Notes: generated from the sequence alone by a model not told the origin. Counted from the first letter of the stretch, positions 1 to 8,461 are shown. The stretch is DNA of 56,961 nucleotides from Longimicrobium sp. (GCA_036389795.1 DASVWD010000117.1:1-56961); one strand, 5' to 3'. Translations and numbers: made by a program.

Positions 1-266
1 GGGGCGAGGCATGCCTCGCCCGCTGCCAGTTGCAACGTCAAAGTTCGTCGAAGCGGGCCGGGCATGTCGCCGCGTGATGGCCTTCGGCCATCCGGGCGAG
101 GCATGCCTCGCCCCTACGGGAACTTCGATCGCGAATACCGAGCAAGATCGTCAATCAGCATCAGCCGCTCGCGGCCCCCCGCACTCGCGCGCGGCGCTCG
201 CCAACGAAACAGCCGGGGCCCTCGCGAGCCCCGGCTGTCGTCGTATCCGCCTGCTCCCGAAGACGA
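1..266. repeat. Intergenic stretch with two GGGCGAGG palindromes
   Basis: No gene is supported here. A perfect 20-bp palindrome, GGGCGAGGCATGCCTCGCCC, occurs near positions 2-21 and again near 98-117, separated by about 77 bp. Diverged relatives occur at 5329-5360 and 20037-20056 in this window, so it is a dispersed intergenic element. The rest of the gap up to the protease stop holds one terminator-like hairpin, listed separately. Confidence 0.6.
209..238 (-). terminator. Hairpin terminator downstream of the protease gene
   Basis: A strong stem (ACAGCCGGGG pairing with CCCCGGCTGT) with a short GC-rich loop lies about 30 bp beyond the stop codon of the minus-strand protease. On the minus strand it is followed by a short TTTCG tract, so it is a plausible but U-poor intrinsic terminator. 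Confidence 0.5.
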
Positions 267-1394
267 TCAGCGGCTGGCGATCGGGTCGGGGTTGCCGTCG
301 GGGTCGCACTTGGCGGAGCCGCTGGTGCGGATGCTCCCCAGCAGCAGGATCCCCGCCACGTGCGGCGCCGCCATCGAGGTGCCGCTCATGCTGGTGGTGC
401 CGCCGCCCTTGCGGGTGGAGACGATGCTCACGCCCGGCGCGGCGTAGTCCACCGGCGGGTTCCCCCAGTTCGACCAGCTGGGCATGCAGTCGCTGCTGTT
501 GATGGCCGAGATGGTGTAGACGTTCGCCGCGTTCAGGCGGGCCGGCGTCTCGTTCCCCGCGAAGTCGCCGCTGTTGCCGGCGGCCAGCGCGAACTTGATC
601 CCCTTGCCGGCGGCGTCGCGCACCGCGTTCTCCAGGGTGGCGTTGGAGCCGATGCCGGTGAGGCTCATGTTGGCCACGTCGCCGTTGGCGCCGTGCGCGG
701 CCACGTAGTTGACGCCGTTGACGATCCCCTCGTAGCTGCCGCTGCCGCTGTTGCCCAGCACGCGCACCGAGCAGACGTAGGCGTTGGCCGCCACGCCCAC
801 CACGTCGATGCCGTTGTTCTTCGCCGCGATGGTGCCGGCCACGTGCGTGCCGTGCCCGTTGCCGTCGGCGGGGCTGGTGCCCGCGAAGTAGGTGTGGCAG
901 GCCTTGCTGGTGTTCAGGTCGGCGTGCGCCATGTCGATCCCGGTGTCCAGGATCCACGCCGTCTTCCCCGTGCCGTCGCCGGCGCCGCCCACGCGGGTGA
1001 TCCCCCACGGCGTCACCTGGCCGCCGCTCCCGCCGCCGCCCGGCCGCGCCTGGATCTCGATCGGCCGGATGAGCTGCACGAAGCCGTCCCGCTCCACCAG
1101 CTTCACCCGCGGGTCGCTGGCGATGGCCGCGACGCGGTGCTCGGGGATGGCGGCCGAGAAGCCGCGCGCCGCGAACTCGCGGACGAAGCGCACCCCGAAG
1201 CCGTGCTCGCGGGCCAGCTCGCCGGCCGTGCCGGCCACGTCGGCCACGTTGTCCTGGAAGGTGACCAGGTAGATCGGCGCGTTCTCGGAGCGGGCGGCCA
1301 GCGGGCCGCCGGGCGCGGCCACGGGGGTGCCGCCTTCGCAGGCGGCCAGGCCGACGGCCGCGGCGAGCGCGGCGAGCGGGATGGAGCGGCGCAT
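267..1394 (-). CDS. S8 (subtilisin-like) serine protease, secreted lipoprotein
   Basis: This 375-aa protein is a subtilase with an intact catalytic set: Asp150 (ILDTGID), His181 (HGTHVAG), oxyanion Asn274 (AAGNSG) and Ser340 (SGTSMAAPHVAG). Residues 1-18 form a signal peptide ending in a lipobox (LAA-Cys19), so the enzyme is probably lipid-anchored on the envelope. Residues about 40-110 resemble an inhibitor-I9 propeptide that would be removed on maturation. The ATG at 1394 is preceded by a strong GAGGAGGAG ribosome-binding site. It is transcribed divergently from the MprF gene. The substrate is unknown; a general extracellular or periplasmic endopeptidase role is inferred from the family. 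Confidence 0.93.
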   Translation of the reverse strand: MRRSIPLAALAAAVGLAACEGGTPVAAPGGPLAARSENAPIYLVTFQDNVADVAGTAGELAREHGFGVRFVREFAARGFSAAIPEHRVAAIASDPRVKLVERDGFVQLIRPIEIQARPGGGGSGGQVTPWGITRVGGAGDGTGKTAWILDTGIDMAHADLNTSKACHTYFAGTSPADGNGHGTHVAGTIAAKNNGIDVVGVAANAYVCSVRVLGNSGSGSYEGIVNGVNYVAAHGANGDVANMSLTGIGSNATLENAVRDAAGKGIKFALAAGNSGDFAGNETPARLNAANVYTISAINSSDCMPSWSNWGNPPVDYAAPGVSIVSTRKGGGTTSMSGTSMAAPHVAGILLLGSIRTSGSAKCDPDGNPDPIASR

Positions 1395-1626
1395 GGACGT
1401 TCTCCTCCTCTGCGGTGTCGCCGTGCGGCAGGGAGACGGGATGCCCGGGCCCCGCGCGGGGGTGCACCGGTGCCGCTCGCTGCCGCGGGAACGCCCGCCG
1501 CGTGCGGCAACCGCGGTGCCCGCGCGCCGTCTTTTCGCAACAGGAAGCGGTCAAAACACTTGGCACTTTCCGGGGCGCCGGGGGCCGCGCACCCGGCTGC
1601 ACCAGAACGGTGCGGGCGGTAACGAG

Positions 1627-4320
1627 ATGATGCACGCCGCGCGGCTTCCTCGCCGGTTGCGGCCCGCAGCTTGCCGCTCCCCGGGCCGACGCCTCCGACC
1701 CAGACCCGCCGTGGACCACGCCGCCCCCGCCCCCGAGCCGCTCGCCGCCGAGCAGCCCGCCCCGCCGCCGCGCTGGGGCGCGCTGCGCCGGTGGCTGCCG
1801 CCGCTGATGGGGCTCGCCCTGTTCGCGGCGGGGATCGCGGTGCTGCACGCGGACCTGCGCCAGGTGAGCTACGCCGAGGTGCGCTCGACGCTCCGCACCC
1901 TGCACCCGTCCGCGCTCCTCCTGGCGGCGCTCTTCACCGCGCTCAACTTCGCGGTGCTGGTCGGATTCGACTGGCTGGCCTTCCGCTACATCGGGCGGCG
2001 GGCGGCGGCGTGGCGGGTGGCGGTGGTCTCGTTCACCGGCTACGCCATCAGCAACGCCGTGGGGTGGGCGCTCGTCTCCGGCACCAGCGTGCGCTACCGC
2101 TTCTACTCGCGCTGGGGGCTCACCGCGGGCGAGATCTCGCGCATCATCGTCTTCTACTCGGCCTCGTTCTGGCTCGGCCTCCTGGTCCTGGGCGGCTACG
2201 GGCTGGCGTTCGACCCCCACCCGGGGATGGCGGAGCTGGCCGGCGGCACGGCGGTGAGGCTCCTGGGCGCGCTCCTGCTGGCGCTGGCCCTCGCCTACGC
2301 GGCGCTCGTGCTGATCCGCCGCAAGCCGGTCCGCGCCGGCCCCGTGGAGCTGCCGCTGCCGCCCGCGTGCACGGTCTTCCTCCAGTACCTGCTCTCGACG
2401 GTGGACTGGGCGCTGGCCGGGGCGGTGCTCTACGCGCTGCTGCCGGAGACGGGGCTCACCTTCCCGGAGCTGCTCTCGGCGTTCCTGGCGGCGCAGCTCG
2501 TCGGGCTGGTGAGCCACGTCCCGGGCGGGGTGGGCGTCTTCGAGGGGACGATGGCGTTCCTGCTGCGGGGGCACCTGGCGCCGGAGCAGCTGGTCTCCTC
2601 GCTGCTCCTCTACCGCCTGGTCTACTACGTGGCCCCGCTGGCCCTGGCGCTCGCCATCCTAGTGGCCGACGAGGTGCGGCTCCGGCGGCACGTGCTGGCG
2701 CGCTGGGGGAGCGCGTTCGGGGCGCTCACCGGGCAGGTGACGCCCAAGGTGCTGGCCGTCTTCACCTTCCTGGCCGGCGTCGTCCTCCTGGTGTCGGGCG
2801 CCACCCCGGCCGAGCGCGAGCGGATGCAGGTGCTCGACCGCTTCCTCCCGCTGGTGGTGCTGGAGGCGTCGCACTTCCTGGGGAGCGTGGCCGGGGTGGG
2901 GCTGCTCTTCATCTCCAACGGCGTCTTCCGGCGGCTCGACATCGCCTGGTACATGGCGGTGGGGACGCTCGTGGCGGGGATCGCGGCGTCGCTGCTGAAG
3001 GGGGCGGACTACGAGGAGGCGGCGTTCCTGGCCGTCGTCCTGGGCGGGCTGGTGGTGAGCGGCCCGGCGTTCGACCGGCGGGCGCGCTTCTGGGCGGCGC
3101 GCTTCTCGGTGGGGTGGCTGCTGGCGGTGGTGGCCGTGGTGGGCGCGTCGATCTGGCTGGGGACGTTCGCCTTCAGCCACGTGGAGTACTCGAGCGACCT
3201 GTGGTGGCGCTTCGCGCTCAACCAGGACGCGCCCCGCACCCTGCGCGCGTCGGTGGGGGCCACGGTGGCGATCCTGGTGTTCGGGGTCCTGCGCCTGATG
3301 CGTCCCGCGCCGCCCGACGAGGTGCAGCCGACCGACGGGGAGCTGGAGGAGGCGGGGCGGCTCCTGGCCAGCCAGTCCTCCACGCCGCCGTACCTGGTGT
3401 ACCTGCGCGACAAGGCGCTCCTCTTCAACCCCGAGCGCACGGCGTGCCTGATGTACGCGGTGCAGGGGAAGACGTGGGTCGTCTACGGCGACCCGCTGGG
3501 CGACCCCGCGGCCACCCCCGGGCTCATCCGCCAGTTCTTCGGCCGCTGCGACGACTTCGGCGCGATCCCCGTCTTCTACCAGGTGCCCAAGGAGAGCCTG
3601 CACCGCTACGCCGACTTCGGGCTCACCTTCGTGAAGCTGGGCGAGGAGGCGTGGGTGCCGCTGGACGCCTTCTCGCTGGACGGGGCGGAGAACAAGCCCT
3701 TCCGGCTGGTGCTGAACCGCTTCGCGCGCAGCGGGATGACGTTCCGCGTGGCGCCGCCCGGGGAGGTGCCGGCGCTGCTGGCGCGCGCGCGCGAGGTGTC
3801 GGACGACTGGCTGCGCGGCAAGGCGGCGGGCGAGAAGGGGTTCTCGCTGGGGTTCTTCGCCGAGGACTACCTGCGGCGCTTCCCGATGGCGCTGGTGGAG
3901 GACGGGGACCGGCTGGTGGCGTTCGCCACGGTGTGGCCGGGGCCGGACGGGACGGAGCTCTCGGTGGACCTGATGCGCTACCGCTCCGACGCGCCGAAGA
4001 ACGTGATGGAGGTGCTCCTGCTGCAGCTGATGCTGTGGGGGAAGGAGCGCGGCTTCCGGCGCTTCAACCTGGGGATGGCGCCGCTGTCGGGGCTGGAGAT
4101 GTCGGCGCTGGCGCCGGTGTGGACGCGGGTGGGGAGCTGGCTCTTCGAGCGGGGGGGCGCGCTCTACAACTTCCAGGGACTCCGGACCTACAAGGAGAAG
4201 TTCCACCCCGTGTGGGAGCCGCGCTACCTGGCCTACCCCGGCGGCCTGAACCTGCCGCGCATCATGGCCGACGTGTCGGCGCTGATCGCGGGCGGGTACC
4301 GGCGGATTTTCAGGAGATGA
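1627..4320 (+). CDS. mprF: Bifunctional lysylphosphatidylglycerol flippase/synthase (MprF-like)
   Basis: The first half has about a dozen hydrophobic membrane segments matching the MprF flippase region. The last 300 or so residues match the soluble aminoacyl-phosphatidylglycerol synthase domain (DUF2156/GNAT-like), including RFNLGMAPLSGL and the terminal YKEKFHPVWEPRYLAYPGG. The family moves lysine from Lys-tRNA to phosphatidylglycerol and flips the product outward, lowering envelope negative charge and giving resistance to cationic peptides. The length (897 aa from the ATG at 1627) is slightly above the usual 840-880. A GTG at 1711 would give 869 aa, and the residues between the two starts are Pro/Arg-rich low complexity, so the start is uncertain. 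An AcvB-like gene follows. A heptamer repeat array begins just after the stop. Confidence 0.92.
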   Translation: MMHAARLPRRLRPAACRSPGRRLRPRPAVDHAAPAPEPLAAEQPAPPPRWGALRRWLPPLMGLALFAAGIAVLHADLRQVSYAEVRSTLRTLHPSALLLAALFTALNFAVLVGFDWLAFRYIGRRAAAWRVAVVSFTGYAISNAVGWALVSGTSVRYRFYSRWGLTAGEISRIIVFYSASFWLGLLVLGGYGLAFDPHPGMAELAGGTAVRLLGALLLALALAYAALVLIRRKPVRAGPVELPLPPACTVFLQYLLSTVDWALAGAVLYALLPETGLTFPELLSAFLAAQLVGLVSHVPGGVGVFEGTMAFLLRGHLAPEQLVSSLLLYRLVYYVAPLALALAILVADEVRLRRHVLARWGSAFGALTGQVTPKVLAVFTFLAGVVLLVSGATPAERERMQVLDRFLPLVVLEASHFLGSVAGVGLLFISNGVFRRLDIAWYMAVGTLVAGIAASLLKGADYEEAAFLAVVLGGLVVSGPAFDRRARFWAARFSVGWLLAVVAVVGASIWLGTFAFSHVEYSSDLWWRFALNQDAPRTLRASVGATVAILVFGVLRLMRPAPPDEVQPTDGELEEAGRLLASQSSTPPYLVYLRDKALLFNPERTACLMYAVQGKTWVVYGDPLGDPAATPGLIRQFFGRCDDFGAIPVFYQVPKESLHRYADFGLTFVKLGEEAWVPLDAFSLDGAENKPFRLVLNRFARSGMTFRVAPPGEVPALLARAREVSDDWLRGKAAGEKGFSLGFFAEDYLRRFPMALVEDGDRLVAFATVWPGPDGTELSVDLMRYRSDAPKNVMEVLLLQLMLWGKERGFRRFNLGMAPLSGLEMSALAPVWTRVGSWLFERGGALYNFQGLRTYKEKFHPVWEPRYLAYPGGLNLPRIMADVSALIAGGYRRIFRR

Positions 4321-4325
4321 CCGAC

Positions 4326-4380
4326 GAGTGCGAAGTGCGAAGTGCGAGTGCGAAAGTGCGAAAGTGCGAAAGTGCGAGAG
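4326..4380 (+). repeat. GTGCGAA heptamer array
   Basis: About seven degenerate tandem units of GTGCGAA / GTGCGAAA start a few bases after the MprF stop codon and read GTGCGAA in the direction of that gene. Similar arrays occur at six other gaps in this window. Confidence 0.8.
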
Positions 4381-4440
4381 TGATCGGATGAGCGCGTGAG
4401 ACAGGCTCGGGCCGAACGAGGGACCCGCGATCCGCATCGG

Positions 4441-4490
4441 CGTCATCCCGAGGGGCGCGGTAGCGACCCGAGGGATCTACTCGCCGCCGC
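4441..4490 (+). repeat. Half copy of the GTCATCC...GGATCTACTC inverted-repeat element
   Basis: The segment beginning GTCATCCCGAGGGG and ending GGATCTACTCGCCG matches the left arm of the two full-length large inverted repeats at 38871-39105 and 47927-48170. Only one arm is present. It lies just upstream of the most plausible start of the AcvB-like gene, so open reading frame extending through it is probably not coding. Confidence 0.55.
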
Positions 4491-4497
4491 GCGTGGG

Positions 4498-5328
4498 TTG
4501 CTCCCGGCGCGAGAGCTTGCTCGCCACCGATCCGTCACCCGGCGCGGACGCGGGTTCGTCGCGAGGCGGCTCGGGGGCGCCGCGGCGGCGGCGGCGCTGT
4601 CCGTGGCGACGGGGTGCAGCAGCGTGCGCGTCCCCCTGGTGCCGGGGGACTCCGCGGCGCCGGTGCGCTCGCTGCCGGTGCGCGAGATGCCGGCGCGGCG
4701 CGGGGCGGGCGAGGGGGCGGTGTTCGCCGTCGTGCTCACGGGCGACGGGCCGGTGCGCGGGCTGGGCGACCGGCTGGGGCGGGAGCTGGCGCGGGAGGGC
4801 TTCCCCGCGGCGGTGTGGAGCAGCCTGCGCTACTACTGGAGCCCGAAGACGCCGGAGGAGGGCGCGGCGGACCTGGACCGGCTGATCCGCCACTACGCGC
4901 GGGTCTGGGGGAAGGCGCGCGTGGTGCTGGTGGGGTACTCGATGGGCGCCGACGTGCTCCCCTTCCTGGTCAACCGCCTCCCGCCCGACACGCGCGCGCG
5001 GGTGGCCGGCGTGGCCCTGCTGGCGCTGGCGGGCGACGCGGTGTTCCAGTTCCGCGTGGAGCAGTGGTGGGGCCCCACCAGCGCGCCGACGCTGCCCACG
5101 TGTCCCGAGCTGGAGGGCCTCGCGGGCCTCCACGTGCTCTGCGTCTACGGCCGCGGCGACCCGATGACGGTCTGCCCGGCGCTGCGCGGCACCCCGGTGA
5201 CCGTGGTCGAGCTGAGGGGCGGCCACCACTTCACCGCGGACCACCGGCGCCTGGAGCACGTCGTCGTCCGCCTGGCGCGCGAGGCGGAGGCGGCGGGCGG
5301 CCCCGAGCGCGATCCCACGCTCCCGTAG
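4498..5328 (+). CDS. AcvB/VirJ-like alpha/beta hydrolase lipoprotein (candidate lysyl-PG hydrolase)
   Basis: Several motifs match the VirJ/AcvB family: GYSMGADVLPFLVNRLP containing the nucleophile Ser148, LLALAGDAVFQFRVEQW, CVYGRGDP with a candidate acid, and GGHHFTADH with the catalytic His. From the TTG at 4498 (276 aa) the N-terminus is a signal peptide ending in a Cys40 lipobox-like site, so a periplasmic lipoprotein is likely. In Agrobacterium and Rhizobium, AcvB is encoded beside the MprF homologue LpiA and hydrolyses lysyl-phosphatidylglycerol. The position behind MprF suggests the same synth/turnover pair here, which is an inference. The frame is open back to 4396, but that part runs through a dispersed repeat, so I prefer the later start. 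Confidence 0.82.
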   Translation: MLPARELARHRSVTRRGRGFVARRLGGAAAAAALSVATGCSSVRVPLVPGDSAAPVRSLPVREMPARRGAGEGAVFAVVLTGDGPVRGLGDRLGRELAREGFPAAVWSSLRYYWSPKTPEEGAADLDRLIRHYARVWGKARVVLVGYSMGADVLPFLVNRLPPDTRARVAGVALLALAGDAVFQFRVEQWWGPTSAPTLPTCPELEGLAGLHVLCVYGRGDPMTVCPALRGTPVTVVELRGGHHFTADHRRLEHVVVRLAREAEAAGGPERDPTLP

Positions 5329-5363
5329 GGGCGAGGCCTGCCTAAGGCCTGCCTCGCCCGTTT
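5329..5363 (+). terminator. Hairpin terminator after the AcvB-like gene
   Basis: GGGCGAGGC pairs with GCCTCGCCC right after the stop codon and is followed by GTTTCG. It is a variant of the dispersed GGGCGAGG palindrome, so a repeat may be doing the terminating. Confidence 0.5.
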
Positions 5364-5425
5364 CGGGCGGCGAAGCCGCCGGGAGGCCCCCTCCCCCGCG
5401 CGACTGACAAGGTGGAGCGAGACGC

Positions 5426-5460
5426 GGTTGAAGCCTCGCGGGATTCGCGAGGCTTTCCGT
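5426..5460 (+). repeat. GCCTCGC hairpin repeat, copy 1
   Basis: GAAGCCTCGCGGGATTCGCG followed by AGGCTTTCCG forms a GAAGCCTCGC/GCGAGGCTT hairpin. Related copies occur at 8455-8540 and 13889-13947. The gap 5364-5596 holds nothing else I can support. Confidence 0.5.
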
Positions 5461-5596
5461 GGTTCCAGCGGGTGTCTTCAGGCACCCGCGCGTCGGGCGG
5501 CCGCGATGGGACCGGGGGGCGCACGAAGCTTGCATTGCCCGCGGGCGCTGTGTGCCCTCGGGGTGATCGTACAAATCTTCAGAACCGGGAGGACCC

Positions 5597-5911
5597 ATGC
5601 GGAAGGTGCTGATCCTGGCCGCCGCGCTCGTGCTGTGCGCGGGGCCCGCTCTCGCCCAGCAGCAGGCGGACGCCGCGGCCACGCCCGCCCAGGTGGCCGT
5701 GAAGGCCGCGCAGGCGCCGGTGGCCGACGCGCCCACGCAGCCGGTGCCGCAGCCGTCGCTGTTCCTCACCACGGAGCAGATCCGGCAGCAGGTGCAGGCC
5801 GCCCAGGCGGAGCGCGAGGGGCGCGAGGCGCAGCTCGGCAGCACGAGCTGGTGGTACCTGGTCGCCGCCATCGCGATCGGCGTCATCGTCGCCCTGCTGA
5901 TCCTCGACTGA
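5597..5911 (+). CDS. Small secreted protein with C-terminal membrane anchor, unknown function
   Basis: The gene encodes 104 aa. Residues 1-21 form a signal peptide (MRKVLILAAALVLCAGPALA) followed by an Ala/Gln/Pro-rich stretch, a short amphipathic helix around residues 57-75 (TTEQIRQQVQAAQAEREG) and a hydrophobic C-terminus (WWYLVAAIAIGVIVALLILD). It is probably anchored in the cytoplasmic membrane with a periplasmic body. GGGAGGA lies 4-9 bp before the ATG and a clear terminator follows, so it is a single-gene unit. I do not recognise a family. Confidence 0.8.
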   Translation: MRKVLILAAALVLCAGPALAQQQADAAATPAQVAVKAAQAPVADAPTQPVPQPSLFLTTEQIRQQVQAAQAEREGREAQLGSTSWWYLVAAIAIGVIVALLILD

Positions 5912-5921
5912 AGCACGCGGG

Positions 5922-5957
5922 AGGCCCCGCCGGTGCCCGGGCCCGGCGGGGGCCTTT
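5922..5957 (+). terminator. Rho-independent terminator after the small secreted protein
   Basis: AGGCCCCGCCGG pairs with CCGGCGGGGGCCT around a short loop, followed by TTT. It is 10 bp past the stop codon, and it may also serve the convergent M23 peptidase gene. Confidence 0.8.
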
Positions 5958-5993
5958 CGCGTCTGCCTCGTCTTCTGCCCCGGGCCCGTCCGC

Positions 5994-6992
5994 TCAGCGC
6001 GGGCGGATCGTCTGCCCCTTCACCGGCTCGCCGCGCTCGACGGGGCGGCCGTCGGCCACGTAGCCGGTGAACTGGGCGGGGAGGCCTTCGCCGCGCCCGA
6101 ACTCGCCCGCGTTCTGCAGGTGGTAGTGCAGGTGCGGCTCGCTGGTGTTGCCGCTGTTGCCGCACTCGCCCAGCTTCCGCCCCGCCTCGACCCGCTCTCC
6201 CGCCCGCACGGCCACGCTCCCCCGCTTCAAGTGCGCCAGCAGCGAGAACTCGCCGCCTCCGTGGTCCAGGATCACGTGGTTCCCCGCCGGGTGCGCGCGG
6301 TCCATCCGCCCCGGCGCCTGGTCCGCCAGGCTGTCGACTGCGGTGACGACGGTGCCCGCGGCGGGCGCCAGGATCGGCCGGCCGAAGCAGTAGTACTGCT
6401 CCAGCGCGCTCCCGTCGCCGTCGTGCGTCTTGCCGCCCCGCATCACCACCAAGTCGTAGGCGAAGCGCTGGTCGGCGGCGATCACGTGGTAGTTCTGCTC
6501 CTCGGTGCGCCCGCCCCAGAAGACGTACCACTCGCCCTCGAACGGCAGCCGCAGCGTCGTCTTCGTCGCGTAGTCCAGGAAGCGGCTGGGCGCGGCGTCG
6601 CGGTGGGGGCGCACCATGAAGCCGGCGATGCGGCCCTCGCGGTCGGTGGACCAGCGGAGCTGCAGCTGCGGCCCCTGCTGGAAGCGGACCACGCGCACGT
6701 AGGTGACGATGCCGTCGTCCTCGCGCGCGCTCTCGCGCACGACGGCGGCCTCGGCGCCGAGCTGGCCGGCGAGCTGCTCGCGGGCGGCGGCGAGCTGTGC
6801 AGCCGTGGGGACGGCGGCGCGCATGGCGGGGGTGAAGAGCGCCCACAGGGTGTCGGTCTTCCCCTCGTAGAACCACTGCGTGTAGGTTCTGCCCGTGCGC
6901 ATCCGCGCGGTGTCGGCGGCGGCGCCGTCCTGGGCGGCGGCGGGGGCCGCGGCGAGCAGGGCGGCCAGCAGGCAGGGGGTCACGTGGCGCAT
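5994..6992 (-). CDS. M23 family metallopeptidase (LytM-like), secreted
   Basis: The protein has 332 aa with a signal peptide (residues 1-20, cut after AAA). Residues about 25-130 look like an NTF2/DUF3887-type region of the kind often seen before exported peptidases. Residues about 200-330 are the M23 fold, with GNHVILDHGGGEFSLLAHL and the metal-binding PHLHYHLQ (His287/His289). Asp180 in RFAYDLVV is the likely second-position ligand. M23 enzymes cut glycyl or D-Ala peptide bonds in peptidoglycan; some members are inactive regulators, but the motifs here look intact. The ATG at 6992 has a GGGAGA ribosome-binding site. Confidence 0.88.
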   Translation of the reverse strand: MRHVTPCLLAALLAAAPAAAQDGAAADTARMRTGRTYTQWFYEGKTDTLWALFTPAMRAAVPTAAQLAAAREQLAGQLGAEAAVVRESAREDDGIVTYVRVVRFQQGPQLQLRWSTDREGRIAGFMVRPHRDAAPSRFLDYATKTTLRLPFEGEWYVFWGGRTEEQNYHVIAADQRFAYDLVVMRGGKTHDGDGSALEQYYCFGRPILAPAAGTVVTAVDSLADQAPGRMDRAHPAGNHVILDHGGGEFSLLAHLKRGSVAVRAGERVEAGRKLGECGNSGNTSEPHLHYHLQNAGEFGRGEGLPAQFTGYVADGRPVERGEPVKGQTIRPR

Positions 6993-7149
6993 CGGCGTCT
7001 CCCGGTGGATTCGGTCCCGGTCTTCCTCTACAGTACGTCCGTTCCTCCTCGCCGGGGAACGGTCTCGTTCGCCGCCCGGCGGAAGGACACGCCGTTTCGT
7101 CCGCTTCCTGCGCCCGGCCTCTCCTTCTCATGCCCGAAAACCCCCGGGC

Positions 7150-7214
7150 CTCACGCAGAGTCAGCAGAGTTAGCTGAGAAAACCCTTCCCGTGACTCTGC
7201 TGACTCTGCGTGAG
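7150..7214. repeat. Tandem-repeat hairpin, copy 1 (CTCACGCAGAGTCAGCAG)
   Basis: The left arm CTCACGCAGAGTCAGCAG and the right arm CTGCTGACTCTGCGTGAG are reverse complements, and each arm contains 9-bp tandem units (AGTCAGCAG-like). The hairpin ends in AAAAAGCTTTT. Six related hairpins lie at 21710, 28839, 43207, 43388, 47728 and 51452. Confidence 0.85.
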
Positions 7215-7243
7215 AAAAAGCTTTTGCCGGCTTCTGGTGGCGG

Positions 7244-8461
7244 ATGCCGGTGAGCGCGCGGGAGGCCTCGCCGCCGCGGGGCGGGGTGCTGCGCGGCAAC
7301 GTGCTGTGGCTGAGCGTGGTCTCGTTCCTGAACGACGCGGCCAGCGAGATGATCTACCCCCTGCTGCCGCTGTTCCTGACCGGGACGCTGGGCGCGGGGG
7401 CGGCGTTCCTGGGGGTGGTGGAGGGGGTCGCGGAGAGCGCGTCGAGCCTGCTGAAGCTGGTGAGCGGGTGGGTGGCGGACCGGGTGGGGCGGCGCAAGGC
7501 GCTGGTGGCGTGGGGGTACGGGATCGCCGCGGTGGGCCGCCCGCTGATCGCGGTGGCGGCGGCGCCCTGGCAGGTGCTGGCCGTCCGCTTCGCCGACCGG
7601 GTGGGGAAGGGGCTGCGCACCGCCCCGCGCGACGCCATGCTGGCCGAGTCGGTGGCGCCGGAGGTGCGCGGCCGCGCCTTCGGGGTGCACCGCGCGGCGG
7701 ACCACGCGGGCGCGGTGGCCGGCCCCCTGCTGGCCGCCGGGCTCCTGCTGCTGCTCCCCGGGCGGCTGCGCCTGGTCTTCGGCCTGGCGCTGGTCCCCGG
7801 GCTGGTCACCCTCCTGGTGGTGCTGTGGAAGGTGCGCGAGCCGCCGCGCGCGGTGGCCGCGGCCGCGGGGGCGGACCGGCCGCCCCTGCCGAAGCTGAAG
7901 GACCTGGGGCCGGTGCTGCCGCGCTACCTGGGGGTGCTCGTCCTCTTCACGCTCGGCAACGCCTCGGACGCCTTCCTCCTCCTGCGCGCGAGCGACCTGG
8001 GGGTGGCGGCGGCGCTGGTGCCGCTGCTGTGGGGGGTGCTGCACGTGAGCAAGGCGGCGTGGAGCGTGGTGGGCGGGCGCCTCGCGGACCGGGTGGGGCC
8101 GCGGCCCGCCATCGCGGCGGGGTGGCTGGTGTACGCGGCCGTCTACGCCGCCTTCGCCGTGGCGGGCGCCGAGTGGCACGCGTGGGCGCTCTTCGCGGTC
8201 TACGGCCTCTTCTTCGGGCTCACCGAGGCGCCCGAGAAGGCGCTGGTGGCGGCGCTGGCGCCCGTGGGCGCGCGGGGGAGCGCCTTCGGGGCGTACCACT
8301 TCGCCATCGGCCTGGCGGCGCTGCCGGCCAGCATCCTCTTCGGCGCGCTCTGGCAGGGGGTGAGCCCCGAGGCGGCCTTCCTCACGGGCGCCGGACTGGC
8401 GCTCGCGGCCGCCGCCCTGCTGCCGCTGGCGGTGCCGGCGGCGCGGGTCGAAGGCGGCTGA
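7244..8461 (+). CDS. Major facilitator superfamily transporter
   Basis: This 405-aa protein has about 12 hydrophobic segments. The MFS loop 2-3 motif is present as DRVGRRKA near residue 80, with a second copy (DRVGPRP) in the loop between helices 8 and 9 of the second half. Near the N-terminus, WLSVVSFLNDAASEMIYPLLPLFLTG resembles MFS members of bacterial drug or metabolite efflux groups. The substrate cannot be read from the sequence. The start is preceded by a weak GGTGG. A GCCTCGC repeat follows the stop, and no partner gene is evident. Confidence 0.9.
   Translation: MPVSAREASPPRGGVLRGNVLWLSVVSFLNDAASEMIYPLLPLFLTGTLGAGAAFLGVVEGVAESASSLLKLVSGWVADRVGRRKALVAWGYGIAAVGRPLIAVAAAPWQVLAVRFADRVGKGLRTAPRDAMLAESVAPEVRGRAFGVHRAADHAGAVAGPLLAAGLLLLLPGRLRLVFGLALVPGLVTLLVVLWKVREPPRAVAAAAGADRPPLPKLKDLGPVLPRYLGVLVLFTLGNASDAFLLLRASDLGVAAALVPLLWGVLHVSKAAWSVVGGRLADRVGPRPAIAAGWLVYAAVYAAFAVAGAEWHAWALFAVYGLFFGLTEAPEKALVAALAPVGARGSAFGAYHFAIGLAALPASILFGALWQGVSPEAAFLTGAGLALAAAALLPLAVPAARVEGG

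Noticed and set aside
4396-4497. Upstream start for the AcvB-like gene
   Set aside because: The added residues are encoded by a dispersed repeat (GTCATCC...GGATCTACTC), so they are unlikely to be native coding sequence.
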